Assembly: GCA_016715625.1 (NCBI GenBank)
Contig: JADJZU010000002.1
Location: forward strand, 1-64,000
DNA: 64,000 nt
Reading direction: 5' to 3'
Source: Bacteroidota bacterium
GTDB taxonomy: Bacteria > Bacteroidota > Bacteroidia > Chitinophagales > LD1
Shown here: positions 50,753 to 60,103 of the stretch, piece after piece
Numbering within the stretch: the first letter of the stretch is position 1
Layout of the letters: each line of letters starts with the position of its first letter
The notes under the pieces: generated by a model
What the model was told of the DNA's origin: nothing
The model's input: the letters and a program-made list of their open reading frames with translations, nothing else
The model's database searches: none
Position numbers and translations under genes: made by a program

Positions 50753-50800
50753 ACAGAAAATCCACCCGTAGATTATTTTGTCTGCAGGTGGTTTTTCTGT
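50753..50800. terminator. Bidirectional terminator between the low-complexity gene and pyrE
   Basis: ACAGAAAATCCACC (50753-50766) pairs with GGTGGTTTTTCTGT (50787-50800) with one mismatch, around a 20-nt loop. It is A/T-rich at both ends and lies between converging genes. Confidence 0.65.
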
Positions 50801-50845
50801 TTAAAAGCGATAGCTACTATCTGTTCGTGAAAAAGGAAATGGAGC

Positions 50846-51487
50846 TTAGTAAACCCATGTTTCAGGACTCTTGTACCAATTGTTCAGACTTTGTTCGTCT
50901 GCGGATTGAATGTAGTCCTGTTTAAGCGCTACCGAAAGCAGTGTAGGAAAATCGGAGAGCGTAAAATAGCTACACTTCTTTTCTTCAAAAGCTTTATCGG
51001 CTTTATCGAAACCATAGGTAAAAATAGCGCCCAGCCCCAGTACCTGCCCGCCAGCTTGCGCTAACGCATCTACCGCTTTTAGTGAACTGCCACCCGTAGA
51101 AATTAAATCTTCAATGACAACTACCTTTTGGCCTTTTTCCAGTTTGCCTTCAATCTGATTTTCCAGGCCGTGACCTTTGGGTTTATCTCTTACATACACA
51201 AAAGGCAGATTAAGCACATCTGCCACAAGCGCTCCATGCGGTATGCCCGCGGTAGCCACACCTGCTATTACTTCCGCATCTTTAAACTCCTCATTTATAA
51301 TGTCGCTAAATGCAGTTTTTATATAGGACCTTACTTTAGGGAAGGACAACGTTTTACGGTTGTCGCAGTAAATAGGGCTTTTTATTCCGCTGGTCCAGGT
51401 AAAGGGTTCTTGAGGATTTAGAATAACAGCTCTTATATCTAAAAGATATTCTGCAACTTCTCGTGCCACTACATTGTTATATATCAT
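50846..51487 (-). CDS. pyrE: Orotate phosphoribosyltransferase
   Basis: A 213-residue protein. The PRPP-binding motif is VVVIEDLISTGGSSLKAVDAL (residues ~120-140), and the catalytic loop contains VRDKPKGHGLENQIEG. It converts orotate and PRPP to OMP in pyrimidine synthesis. It is divergent from the Nudix gene with a 33-bp gap. Length and motifs are standard. Confidence 0.96.
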   Translation of the reverse strand: MIYNNVVAREVAEYLLDIRAVILNPQEPFTWTSGIKSPIYCDNRKTLSFPKVRSYIKTAFSDIINEEFKDAEVIAGVATAGIPHGALVADVLNLPFVYVRDKPKGHGLENQIEGKLEKGQKVVVIEDLISTGGSSLKAVDALAQAGGQVLGLGAIFTYGFDKADKAFEEKKCSYFTLSDFPTLLSVALKQDYIQSADEQSLNNWYKSPETWVY

Positions 51488-51520
51488 GTTTGTGTAATTT
51501 TCGGAAATTAAATTGTGCGG

Positions 51521-52150
51521 ATGAAAAACAACTACAAAATCTACTACAACGATTCATTTATACTGTTTAGTTCAAAGCGGGAGCAAATCAATAATAATTT
51601 TACGAAGGTGGTGGAAGGGCAGCAGAAAGCAGAAAGATTGCTTCGTTCTCCTGACTTCTTATACGATGGAGTTACCAATGAACGTATATTATTGGTGTGC
51701 GAATATCCCGGACAATTAATGTGCGATTTTCTGGAGAAGACAGATGTGATAGTTGCCGGAGGCGGATTAGTTTGGAATGAGCAAGGCGAACTTTTAATGA
51801 TTTTTAGACGAGGTAAATGGGATTTACCTAAAGGGAAGATAGAGCTGGAGGAACTGATAATAGATGGCGCAAAACGCGAAGTGACGGAGGAAACAGGAGT
51901 GAAGGTGGAAACCGTTGATAATAATCCAATCGTTACTTACCATGCTTATATGCTTAAAGGAAAAAGACTTTTGAAACAAACGGTTTGGTATTCTATGAAG
52001 GCTGCTCCTGGTCAATCGCAACTCTCTCCGCAAACAGAGGAAGATATATCAGACGTAAAGTGGGTTTCAAGGCAAGCATTGCCTAGCTATCAGGCCGGTT
52101 GTTACCCGTTGATCTGGGATTTAATCTCCGATTACGCACTTAAGGATTGA
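51521..52150 (+). CDS. Nudix hydrolase
   Basis: About 209 residues from ATG 51521. The Nudix box is GKIELEELIIDGAKREVTEE plus TGV, fitting G-x5-E-x7-REUxEExGU. The first ~75 residues (YYNDSFILFSSKREQINNNF) form an N-terminal extension of unknown role. It hydrolyses a nucleoside diphosphate linked to another moiety; the substrate is unknown. Its last 19 bp overlap the end of the convergent desaturase-family gene. Confidence 0.88.
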   Translation: MKNNYKIYYNDSFILFSSKREQINNNFTKVVEGQQKAERLLRSPDFLYDGVTNERILLVCEYPGQLMCDFLEKTDVIVAGGGLVWNEQGELLMIFRRGKWDLPKGKIELEELIIDGAKREVTEETGVKVETVDNNPIVTYHAYMLKGKRLLKQTVWYSMKAAPGQSQLSPQTEEDISDVKWVSRQALPSYQAGCYPLIWDLISDYALKD

Positions 52151-53400
52151 GTCTCTAATTGTTGTTCGTTTTCTCTCTTAAAGGACAAGTAGGAATAGGT
52201 AAAGAAAACGATACTGCCAACGAAGAGCAAGCTGGACACAATAGCCGTAAGGTGAAACCAGCTCAAGTGCCAGAAATAGTAAAAGGTATTTAGCGCTAAT
52301 ACTACCAATGCCAGCCTGATATATTCGGCATAAATAATCCACTTCCTGTTCTCAAAGATTGCCCCGGTAATTAACATGGTAATGAGCAATAATCCAAAGA
52401 ATACAAACTTGTAAAACAGGCTTATTTCTTTGAAGTGTGCCATGTATTGAATAGCACCCCAAAGCAAAAGAAAGAACTGCACCACTGCATAAATCTTGAA
52501 ATATGGGGTAGTGTCGTTGTTGTATTTTGTGTAGTGCTCCTTGTCTACCTCCTTCACGGATTGAAATCCACCCATATAGTCCGGTAGCCATCCGGGTCTT
52601 GCAAAAATCACTTTGAGCTTATCTATGCCCACCATTTGCCGGGCCTTCTGTATCATTTCAATGTAGTAGTGAATATTTGCCCAGGCAGGATTCCAGCTTT
52701 TGAGTTGCGTAGTAATTCCATAATGGATTTCGCTTCCTTCTTCCTCGGCTTTAAAAGTGCCAAAAAGCCTGTCCCAAATCATAAACACACCCGCATGATT
52801 TTTATCGATGTATTTCGGGTCGATAGAGTGATGCACTCTGTGATGAGAAGGCGTATTTAAAAGCCATTCGAACCATCCCGGCATCTTATCAATAATTACC
52901 GTATGAATCCAAAACTGGTAGAGCGTGTGTGCTACAGCCGCTGCGCCAAATATCACAGGGTCAAATCCCATAAACGGGATAGGCAAAAAGATAGGGAATG
53001 CTAATAGATTATGAAACCAGGATTGGCGAAGTGCTACACTCAAATTGTAGTCTTCGCTTTGATGATGCACCGAGTGAGCTCCCCAAAAAATATTCACCTC
53101 GTGCCCCCATCGGTGCGCCCAATAAAAGAAAAAATCGAATGCCAGAAGTGCCAGCAGGAAACTCCACCAGGTAGGTGGGATTTTGAAGAATGAATAGTGA
53201 TTGTAAATCCATAGATAAATGGCAAACAAAACGCCCTTGAAAAATAAGTTGAATACTTGATTGCCAATGCCCACCACCAAATTTGTAACGGAGTCGTTCA
53301 GCCGATACAGCTCTTGTTTTTTTAAACGTCCATAAAGCCACTCAGCGCCCATTAGTAGAAAGAAAAAGGGAATGGCAAGTAGGATGTATGCAGGATTCAT
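52132..53400 (-). CDS. Sterol desaturase/fatty acid hydroxylase family enzyme
   Basis: A 422-residue membrane protein with the three His clusters of the di-iron membrane hydroxylases: HRWGHE, HHQSED and HHRVHH. Several membrane spans and a C-terminal extension with four more helices make it close to alkylglycerol-monooxygenase-like proteins of Bacteroidota. It would hydroxylate a lipid using O2. The exact substrate is inferred only. The stop overlaps the Nudix gene tail. Confidence 0.88.
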   Translation of the reverse strand: MNPAYILLAIPFFFLLMGAEWLYGRLKKQELYRLNDSVTNLVVGIGNQVFNLFFKGVLFAIYLWIYNHYSFFKIPPTWWSFLLALLAFDFFFYWAHRWGHEVNIFWGAHSVHHQSEDYNLSVALRQSWFHNLLAFPIFLPIPFMGFDPVIFGAAAVAHTLYQFWIHTVIIDKMPGWFEWLLNTPSHHRVHHSIDPKYIDKNHAGVFMIWDRLFGTFKAEEEGSEIHYGITTQLKSWNPAWANIHYYIEMIQKARQMVGIDKLKVIFARPGWLPDYMGGFQSVKEVDKEHYTKYNNDTTPYFKIYAVVQFFLLLWGAIQYMAHFKEISLFYKFVFFGLLLITMLITGAIFENRKWIIYAEYIRLALVVLALNTFYYFWHLSWFHLTAIVSSLLFVGSIVFFTYSYLSFKRENEQQLETQSLSA

Positions 53401-53582
53401 ATCACACTCGTTTAATGTTTAAACATAAATGTATAATTCAATATGGTAAGCGGGGATTTCGGGGCGGTATTTTTTATTTGAAGCAACCATAAATGGTCCC
53501 CAAGCGAAAATTGCCGATTATAAATGCGAAAGCCAAACTGACAAAGCAGTTCGGCCTTCGAATTTGAAAATAGGGTGTCAAG

Positions 53583-54191
53583 TTATTTGAAAGTGATACC
53601 TGTAACTACTTTTTGGGTAACATAGCTATTGGCGGTGGGGTAGTAGATCTCTTGTGAAACATAGCTTACTTCTGCCTGTTGCCCAATGGTTGCTTCCTTG
53701 TTTTCCAGAATGCTATCAGAGCCGGGGAAATAAGAAAGCCAAAGGAGGATATTGTTTTTGCCATCTTTATCTTGTATGACTATAGTTTGGTAAGTTTCTA
53801 TTTTATACGACTTAATGGTCCCCGACAGGGAGACGGGCGATGAAGGGGCATTGCTTTCAGATGCAGACTCATCTCCACTCATTTTCATTAAACCATCCGG
53901 GCATTTGGTGGCCATTTTAATTCCTATGTTGGTGCCTAGTTTCTCCAGCGATTTTTCGTCCTTAAAGTCAATCTTTTGTTTCTTAGGCACTTCGTTTTCC
54001 AACTCTGAGTAGGCGCTTAATATGCAAAGGCCCGCCTCCGTTTGCATTTCATCTTTCTTAAACTTTGAGAAGTCTTTCTTTGCAATGCAATCACAGGTTT
54101 TATCGGCTATTTTGTCGTAAACATCAGTTTGCGCAATGGCACTTTCGCTGAGCAAAGCCAGCAGGATTAGGAGTGGGAGTAGTTTTTTCAT
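53583..54191 (-). CDS. Secreted protein of unknown function
   Basis: A 202-residue protein with signal peptide (LLALLSESAIAQ). The first half (DVYDKIADKTCDCIAKKDFS) is helical with a conserved CDC pair; the second half (SLSGTIKSYKIETYQTIVIQ, then SYVSQEIYYPTANSYV) forms a small beta barrel reminiscent of an OB fold. Both halves are common in Bacteroidota proteins of unknown role. The gene lies alone after a 180-bp gap. Confidence 0.62.
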   Translation of the reverse strand: MKKLLPLLILLALLSESAIAQTDVYDKIADKTCDCIAKKDFSKFKKDEMQTEAGLCILSAYSELENEVPKKQKIDFKDEKSLEKLGTNIGIKMATKCPDGLMKMSGDESASESNAPSSPVSLSGTIKSYKIETYQTIVIQDKDGKNNILLWLSYFPGSDSILENKEATIGQQAEVSYVSQEIYYPTANSYVTQKVVTGITFK

Positions 54192-54319
54192 ATACGAATC
54201 TAAAAATCGTTTACAACCAATGGCTATAGGTTGCCTAAAACCTACTTATACGGCATGTTTTGCATGCTTTTTTAAAAATATAAAGCAATTGTGTTCGTCA
54301 GTAGAGCAAACTCTTTGTT

Positions 54320-54664
54320 ATGGTAAAGATTGAAAAAGATAAAAATGGGTATGTGTTTCGGGTATTGGGCTTGCATAAGTTTTGGGCCATGAAAGATACG
54401 ATAGTTGTACCCTTTGAAAATATTAAGATGGTTCACACAAACGTAAACGATTTGCCGGCCTGGAAAGGCTGGCGATTACCCGGGACTCATCTTCCGTTTG
54501 TAATTACTGCCGGTTCCTATTATCGTAATGGAATCTGGACCTTTTGGGATGTTTCCAATCGTCAGAACGTAATTATTGTTGAGCTAAAAGAGGGAAAGTA
54601 TGCGCGTTTAGTGGTGGAAGTGGAAGATGTGCAGGAGGCCCTGCAACTTTTGCGAAAATCTTAG
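54320..54664 (+). CDS. Small PH-domain-like protein of unknown function
   Basis: A 114-residue protein without signal peptide. It consists of beta strands with a C-terminal helix (VEVEDVQEALQLLRKS), matching the fold order of bacterial PH-like domains: VFRVLGLHKFWAMKDTIVVP, then NVIIVELKEGKYARLVVEV. No catalytic residues. It lies alone upstream of gcvP. Confidence 0.55.
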   Translation: MVKIEKDKNGYVFRVLGLHKFWAMKDTIVVPFENIKMVHTNVNDLPAWKGWRLPGTHLPFVITAGSYYRNGIWTFWDVSNRQNVIIVELKEGKYARLVVEVEDVQEALQLLRKS

Positions 54665-54773
54665 GATTTATATCATGTTGGTAAAAGGTTGAAAACCCGC
54701 AATTGCTACAAACCAAAAGTAGTTGCGATTGTTAGATTCGCGGCTCTTAATCTCCACTTAAAAATTGTTCACC

Positions 54774-57662
54774 ATGACAAACCTGAAAAGCACCGACCAC
54801 TTTGTTGCCCGCCATATTGGAATAAATGAAAATAGCCTGGCAGAAATGCTCCAAGCCATTGGTGTGAAAAGTCTGGATGAGTTAATTGATCAAACAGTTC
54901 CGGCTAACATTCGCAGAAAAGAAAAATTGGCCTTGCCGGATGCGCAGAGCGAGTATACCTACCTGAAAGAACTTCGTAAAAAAGCGAGTAAAAACAAAGT
55001 GTTTCGCAGTTACATTGGCATGGGTTACTACAACAATATAACACCGGCTGTTATTCGCAGAAACATTTTTGAAAATCCGGGTTGGTATACGCAATACACT
55101 CCTTATCAGGCAGAGATTGCGCAAGGAAGACTGGAAGCTCTGTTGAACTTTCAAACCATGGTGAGCGATATTACCGGATTACCTATTGCCAACGCTTCTT
55201 TGTTGGATGAGGGTACGGCTGCTGCGGAAGCTATGCATATGTTTTGGGGGGTAAAAAACAAGCGTGATGCTTTGCATAACAAATTTTTTGTGTCCCAAAG
55301 ATGCTTCCCACAAACCATCGATGTGCTCAAATCTCGTGCAGAGTTTTTAGGGATAGAAGTGATAGTGGGTGATGAACAAAACGCTACTATTGATAAAGAC
55401 TTTTTTGGTGCGCTTCTGCAATATCCCGCTAAAGATGGTAGTGTGAATGACTACCGCGAGTTTGTAGAACGATGCCATGCTGTAGAATGCTATGTAACCG
55501 TGGCAGCAGATTTGTTAGCCCTTACGCTTTTATTGCCACCGGGCGAATGGGGAGCCGATGCGGTGATAGGCAATTCGCAACGTTTTGGTGTTCCTATGGG
55601 ATATGGCGGACCTCATGCTGCTTTTTTTGCCACCAAGGATGAATACAAGCGAATTATACCGGGAAGAATTATTGGTGTAAGTGTTGATTCGCAAGGAAAC
55701 CCAGCGTTGCGCATGGCTCTGCAAACCAGAGAGCAGCATATTCGGAGAGAAAAAGCGACCTCTAATATTTGCACCGCTCAAGCTTTGCTCGCTATCATGG
55801 CCGGCATGTATGGTGTTTATCACGGCCCAGATGGTGTCAAAAACATTGCTCGAAGAATTCATCAGTTGAACGCCATTTTGCGGAAGGAACTCACGCATCT
55901 TGGTTTTCATATTGCTAACCAATTCTCGTTTGATACGCTGCGCGTGGATACTGCGGGCAAAGATCAATTACATGATTTTATTCATCAATTGGCCCTCAAC
56001 CATGAAATGAATTTCTTCTATGATGAAACTGGAATAACTATATCATTGGATGAAAGCACTTCACCCGAAGACGTTTGTGATATTGTAAAAGTATTTGCTA
56101 CAGCAGTTGGCAAGGACGAGTATACGTTTGATATCTATCGCCACGCAGAGCAGCCACTAAATTTCCCTTCCGGATTAGTACGCACTTCTGCATTTATGAC
56201 CCATGCGGTGTTTAATACTCATCGCAGCGAGAGTCAAATGATGCGCTATATCAAGAGCCTGGAGAATAAAGATTTATCGCTAACCAGTTCCATGATTGCC
56301 TTGGGTAGTTGCACGATGAAGCTGAATGCTGCTGCTGAATTGGAACCGGTTAGTTGGTCAGAGTTTGCGAACATTCACCCCTTTGCTCCCAAAGAGCAGG
56401 TTACAGGCTATCAGGAAATTATTGCGGGTCTGGAAACATATTTAAGCGAGGTAACCGGGTTTGCCGCTACCTCTCTTCAACCCAACTCCGGTGCTCAGGG
56501 CGAATATGCCGGGCTGTTGGTGATACGCGCCTATCAGCGTGATATTGGCCAAGGGCATCGCGATATTGCATTAATTCCGGCATCTGCGCATGGAACCAAT
56601 CCTGCCAGCGCGGTGATGTGTGGGTTAAAAGTAGTGGTGGTGGCTACTGATAGTCATGGTAATATTGATTTTGAAGACTTGCTGAAAAAAACCGAAGAAC
56701 ATAAAGATAATTTGTGCTGCCTGATGGCTACTTATCCATCTACACATGGAGTTTTTGAAAGCAACATCAAAGACGTTTGTGCCCTCATACACGCGAATGG
56801 CGGACAGGTGTATATGGATGGAGCTAACCTGAATGCACAAGTGGGTTTAACTTCTCCTGCTTTAATAGGTGCTGATGTAAATCACATTAACCTGCACAAA
56901 ACATTTGCAATACCACATGGTGGTGGCGGACCGGGCATGGGCCCCATTTGTGTTGCCGGGCATCTGGCTCCGTATTTGCCTTCCAACCCAGTGGTGAAAA
57001 CCGGAGGTGATAAAGCGATACATGCCGTAAGTGCAGCTCCGTATGGCAGTGCTTCTATTTTGCTTATTTCTTATGGATATATCCGAATGCTGGGTGCGCA
57101 GGGAGTTACTGATGCCACAAAATATGCGATTCTCAATGCCAATTATATGAAAGCCCGTCTCGAGAAATTTTATGACGTATTGTATGCCGGCAAGGAATTT
57201 GGTCGATGTGCTCATGAATTGATTTTGGATTTCAGAGCATTTAAACACACAGTGGGAATAGAAGTGGAAGATGTAGCTAAACGATTAATGGACTATGGTT
57301 TTCATGCTCCTACTGTTTCATTTCCGGTAGCCGGCACGCTGATGATTGAACCAACGGAGAGCGAAGACAAAGAGGAGTTGGACAGATTCTGCGATGCATT
57401 GATTGCAATCCGACAAGAAATACAGTCTATAGAGCAAAAAGAGATGGATGCTACTGACAACCCATTGAAAAATGCCCCACACACTTTAGCGATGGTATCG
57501 GGCAGCAATTGGAGTCATACTTATACTCGCGAACAAGCGGCTTATCCATTACCTTATGTGCGAAAGAATAAGTTTTTTGCCAGCGTAGGTCGGGTTAATA
57601 ACTCGCATGGGGATAGAAACTTAATTTGCACCTGTCCGCCAATAGAGAGATACGCATCTTGA
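54774..57662 (+). CDS. gcvP: Glycine dehydrogenase (decarboxylating), P protein
   Basis: A ~962-residue protein from ATG 54774 (a TTG lies 9 bp earlier). It is the fused, full-length P protein with an N-terminal and a C-terminal half. The PLP-binding lysine lies in HINLHKTFAIPHGGGGPGMG (residues ~705-725), and the glycine-rich MGYGGPHAAFF motif in the first half is intact. It decarboxylates glycine and passes the aminomethyl group to the H protein. Other gcv genes are not nearby. The frame is intact. Confidence 0.97.
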   Translation: MTNLKSTDHFVARHIGINENSLAEMLQAIGVKSLDELIDQTVPANIRRKEKLALPDAQSEYTYLKELRKKASKNKVFRSYIGMGYYNNITPAVIRRNIFENPGWYTQYTPYQAEIAQGRLEALLNFQTMVSDITGLPIANASLLDEGTAAAEAMHMFWGVKNKRDALHNKFFVSQRCFPQTIDVLKSRAEFLGIEVIVGDEQNATIDKDFFGALLQYPAKDGSVNDYREFVERCHAVECYVTVAADLLALTLLLPPGEWGADAVIGNSQRFGVPMGYGGPHAAFFATKDEYKRIIPGRIIGVSVDSQGNPALRMALQTREQHIRREKATSNICTAQALLAIMAGMYGVYHGPDGVKNIARRIHQLNAILRKELTHLGFHIANQFSFDTLRVDTAGKDQLHDFIHQLALNHEMNFFYDETGITISLDESTSPEDVCDIVKVFATAVGKDEYTFDIYRHAEQPLNFPSGLVRTSAFMTHAVFNTHRSESQMMRYIKSLENKDLSLTSSMIALGSCTMKLNAAAELEPVSWSEFANIHPFAPKEQVTGYQEIIAGLETYLSEVTGFAATSLQPNSGAQGEYAGLLVIRAYQRDIGQGHRDIALIPASAHGTNPASAVMCGLKVVVVATDSHGNIDFEDLLKKTEEHKDNLCCLMATYPSTHGVFESNIKDVCALIHANGGQVYMDGANLNAQVGLTSPALIGADVNHINLHKTFAIPHGGGGPGMGPICVAGHLAPYLPSNPVVKTGGDKAIHAVSAAPYGSASILLISYGYIRMLGAQGVTDATKYAILNANYMKARLEKFYDVLYAGKEFGRCAHELILDFRAFKHTVGIEVEDVAKRLMDYGFHAPTVSFPVAGTLMIEPTESEDKEELDRFCDALIAIRQEIQSIEQKEMDATDNPLKNAPHTLAMVSGSNWSHTYTREQAAYPLPYVRKNKFFASVGRVNNSHGDRNLICTCPPIERYAS

Positions 57663-57745
57663 TAGAATCTGTTAAATCTTATCAAGGATTTGGCACTCGC
57701 GCAACAAGGTCGTGGATTTTCGTTGTTGAATGATATTTTTATTCT

Positions 57746-58378
57746 GTGAAAAAAATCATTTCCCTTTTAGCTTTTGTATGTTTTTTGGCACCTGTTTTTG
57801 CTCAAAAAAGTGTTCCATCACCAGAGGAGAAAAAACTGATTCAGTTTTCGGGCTATGCGCTTACTTCCGATAGTTTAATGGGAGTTCCTTTTGCGCACAT
57901 TACAATACTAAACCGTGGAAGAGTAGCCACAGCAGGCCCCGATGGTTTTTTCTCTTTTGCAGCGCAAGAGGGCGATACCTTGATTTTTACCAGCGTAAGT
58001 TATAAGCCTACTATATATGTGATACCCTATAACTTGGGCAGCGATAAATATTCCGTGATTCAATTACTCACTAAAACGGAGTATTACAAAGATCCCATCA
58101 TTATCTATCCATGGAGCGATTTTAGGCAAGCATTTTTGGATCTGCGTTTGCCCGATGATGATTTGGAACGTGCACGCAAAAACATGGACCGCGAGCGGTT
58201 AGCCGAACTCGGAGAAAAATTGGAACGCGATGGAGATGAGGCCACCAGCATGTATATGCGCGCCAACTCTCAACGTACCTACTATTACCGACAAGCACCA
58301 CAACAGAATATCTTTAATCCGCTGGCTTGGGCGGAGTTTATTCGTGCCTGGAAACGGGGCGATTTCAAAAAGAAGTAG
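57746..58378 (+). CDS. Secreted protein with CarboxypepD-reg-like domain
   Basis: A 210-residue protein from a GTG start, with signal peptide (LAPVFAQ). Residues ~30-100 (IQFSGYALTSDSLMGVPFAH to SYKPTIYVIP) are the beta-sandwich carboxypeptidase-regulatory-like domain. The C-terminal half is charged and helical (DDDLERARKNMDRERLAELG), then WAEFIRAWKRGDFKKK. Such small proteins are common in Bacteroidota envelopes and their role is unknown. Confidence 0.75.
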   Translation: MKKIISLLAFVCFLAPVFAQKSVPSPEEKKLIQFSGYALTSDSLMGVPFAHITILNRGRVATAGPDGFFSFAAQEGDTLIFTSVSYKPTIYVIPYNLGSDKYSVIQLLTKTEYYKDPIIIYPWSDFRQAFLDLRLPDDDLERARKNMDRERLAELGEKLERDGDEATSMYMRANSQRTYYYRQAPQQNIFNPLAWAEFIRAWKRGDFKKK

Positions 58379-58425
58379 TCTTCTTTTTTCTTGATAACTT
58401 CTTCAGTCTTTCGTTTCGCACACCT

Positions 58426-58433
58426 TACATTTG
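58426..58433 (+). promoter_or_regulatory. -7 box (TACATTTG) of the peptide-binding lipoprotein gene
   Basis: TACATTTG fits TAnnTTTG exactly, 18 bp before ATG 58452. No good -33 TTTG is at the standard spacing. Confidence 0.5.
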
Positions 58434-58451
58434 CCACAAATTTTTTAAAAG

Positions 58452-60080
58452 ATGAATGGGCTTGTAAGACTTTATGCGTTTATGGGAATGGCCGTATTCT
58501 TAGCATCCTGCAATGGTTGTAGCTCCGGAGATGCATCTCATAAGAAGATATTTCGATACAACCAAAGTTCAGGAATTACTTCACTGGACCCTGCCGCAGC
58601 ATCTGATTTGTCTAATATATGGGCCGTGAACCAGTTGTTCAATTCACTTTTGCAATTAGACGATTCTCTTCAAGTGAAGCCTTGTATAGCCTCGAAATGG
58701 AGCATATCAGAGGATGGGCTTACATACACATTTTATTTGCGAACCGATGTTCGCTTCCATGATGATTCCTGTTTTTCGGGAGCAAAGGGCAGAAAGGTAA
58801 CAGCCGCTGATGTGGTGTATAGTTTTAAACGCTTAGTAAACCCGGCAACTGCTGCCAAGGGCTCGTGGGTTTTTAATGGACGTGTGGATACAGCCAATGC
58901 ATTTACGGCTATCAATGACTCTGTCTTTCAGTTGCAATTGAGGCGACCATTCAGCCCCATGCTTGGAATTTTAACGATGCAATACTGTTCTGTAATACCA
59001 CACGAAGCCATTGAGAAATACGGAACTGATTTTCGTTCGCACCCGGTGGGTACCGGCCCATTCAGGTTTTATCAATGGAAAGAAAATGTGGCGCTCATGA
59101 TGAATAAAAACACACACTATTTTGAAACGCAAAACGGTCAGTCTTTGCCTTTGATAGATGGTGTGAAGATTTCCTTTATAGACAATGCTAAAACGGAGTT
59201 TATTACTTTTCGGCAAGGCGATTTGGACTTTATTTCGGGTGTAGATGCCGCATATATTGATGAGGTATTGGAAGAGAATGGAACTGTAAAATCCAATTGG
59301 GCAAAGCAGTTTAATGTTTCGAAATCCCCCTTTTTAAATACAGAATATCTCTGTTTTTTAATGACCGATGCATATGGTAAAGACAATCCCCTGCTGAATA
59401 AGAAGATAAGACAGGCCATTAACTATGCCATAGATAGACAGGAGTTGATTACTTATTTGCGAAATGGCATTGGTCAGCCGGCTATTCATGGGTTCAATCC
59501 GTATGGGTTTTCTGATTTTGATATTAATGCAATTCCTGGTTACATATTTGACATACATAAGGCGAAAGATTTACTGACCGAGGCAGGTTTTAAAGATGGT
59601 AAGGGGCTGCCGGAGATAAAACTCTACTCCACTGATATGTATAAGGAATATGCGCTTACAATTAGTAAGCAGTTGGAGCGCGCAGGCATCCGAACAAAGG
59701 TGGAATTGGTTCAGTCCTCTTTACTAAAGGAGATGAAGGCAGGAGGGAAGGCTCCTTTTTTCAGGGCTTCATTGGTAGCGGATTATGCAGATCCGGAAAC
59801 CTATTTTGCCGCTTTTTACAGCAAACACATTGCACCGCCAAACTATACCCGGTTTTCGAACAGCAGATTTGATGAGTTGTATGAGAAATCTGTAGCCGAG
59901 AAAGATATAGCTAAAAGGAATGAAATGTATGTTGAAATGGAAGGCATCATTCATGATGAAGCGCCTATTGTGCCTCTGTATTATGATGAAGCACTTCGGA
60001 TAACGCAGAAGAGAGTTTCAGGTCTTGTGCCTAATCCTCTGAATCTTTTACAACTGAAACAAGTAACAATCAATAATTAA
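58452..60080 (+). CDS. Peptide ABC-transporter substrate-binding lipoprotein (SBP_bac_5)
   Basis: A 542-residue lipoprotein with lipobox LASC near residue 20. The cluster 5 binding-protein pattern is clear: GITSLDPAAASDLSNIWAVN, DGLTYTFYLRTDVRFHDDSC, VTAADVVYSFKRLVNP and INYAIDRQELITYLRNG. It would bind oligopeptides or related ligands in the periplasm for an ABC importer, whose permease and ATPase genes are not adjacent. The reading frame is intact. Confidence 0.92.
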   Translation: MNGLVRLYAFMGMAVFLASCNGCSSGDASHKKIFRYNQSSGITSLDPAAASDLSNIWAVNQLFNSLLQLDDSLQVKPCIASKWSISEDGLTYTFYLRTDVRFHDDSCFSGAKGRKVTAADVVYSFKRLVNPATAAKGSWVFNGRVDTANAFTAINDSVFQLQLRRPFSPMLGILTMQYCSVIPHEAIEKYGTDFRSHPVGTGPFRFYQWKENVALMMNKNTHYFETQNGQSLPLIDGVKISFIDNAKTEFITFRQGDLDFISGVDAAYIDEVLEENGTVKSNWAKQFNVSKSPFLNTEYLCFLMTDAYGKDNPLLNKKIRQAINYAIDRQELITYLRNGIGQPAIHGFNPYGFSDFDINAIPGYIFDIHKAKDLLTEAGFKDGKGLPEIKLYSTDMYKEYALTISKQLERAGIRTKVELVQSSLLKEMKAGGKAPFFRASLVADYADPETYFAAFYSKHIAPPNYTRFSNSRFDELYEKSVAEKDIAKRNEMYVEMEGIIHDEAPIVPLYYDEALRITQKRVSGLVPNPLNLLQLKQVTINN

Positions 60081-60103
60081 AATTGTATTCAATTCTATAG
60101 TTT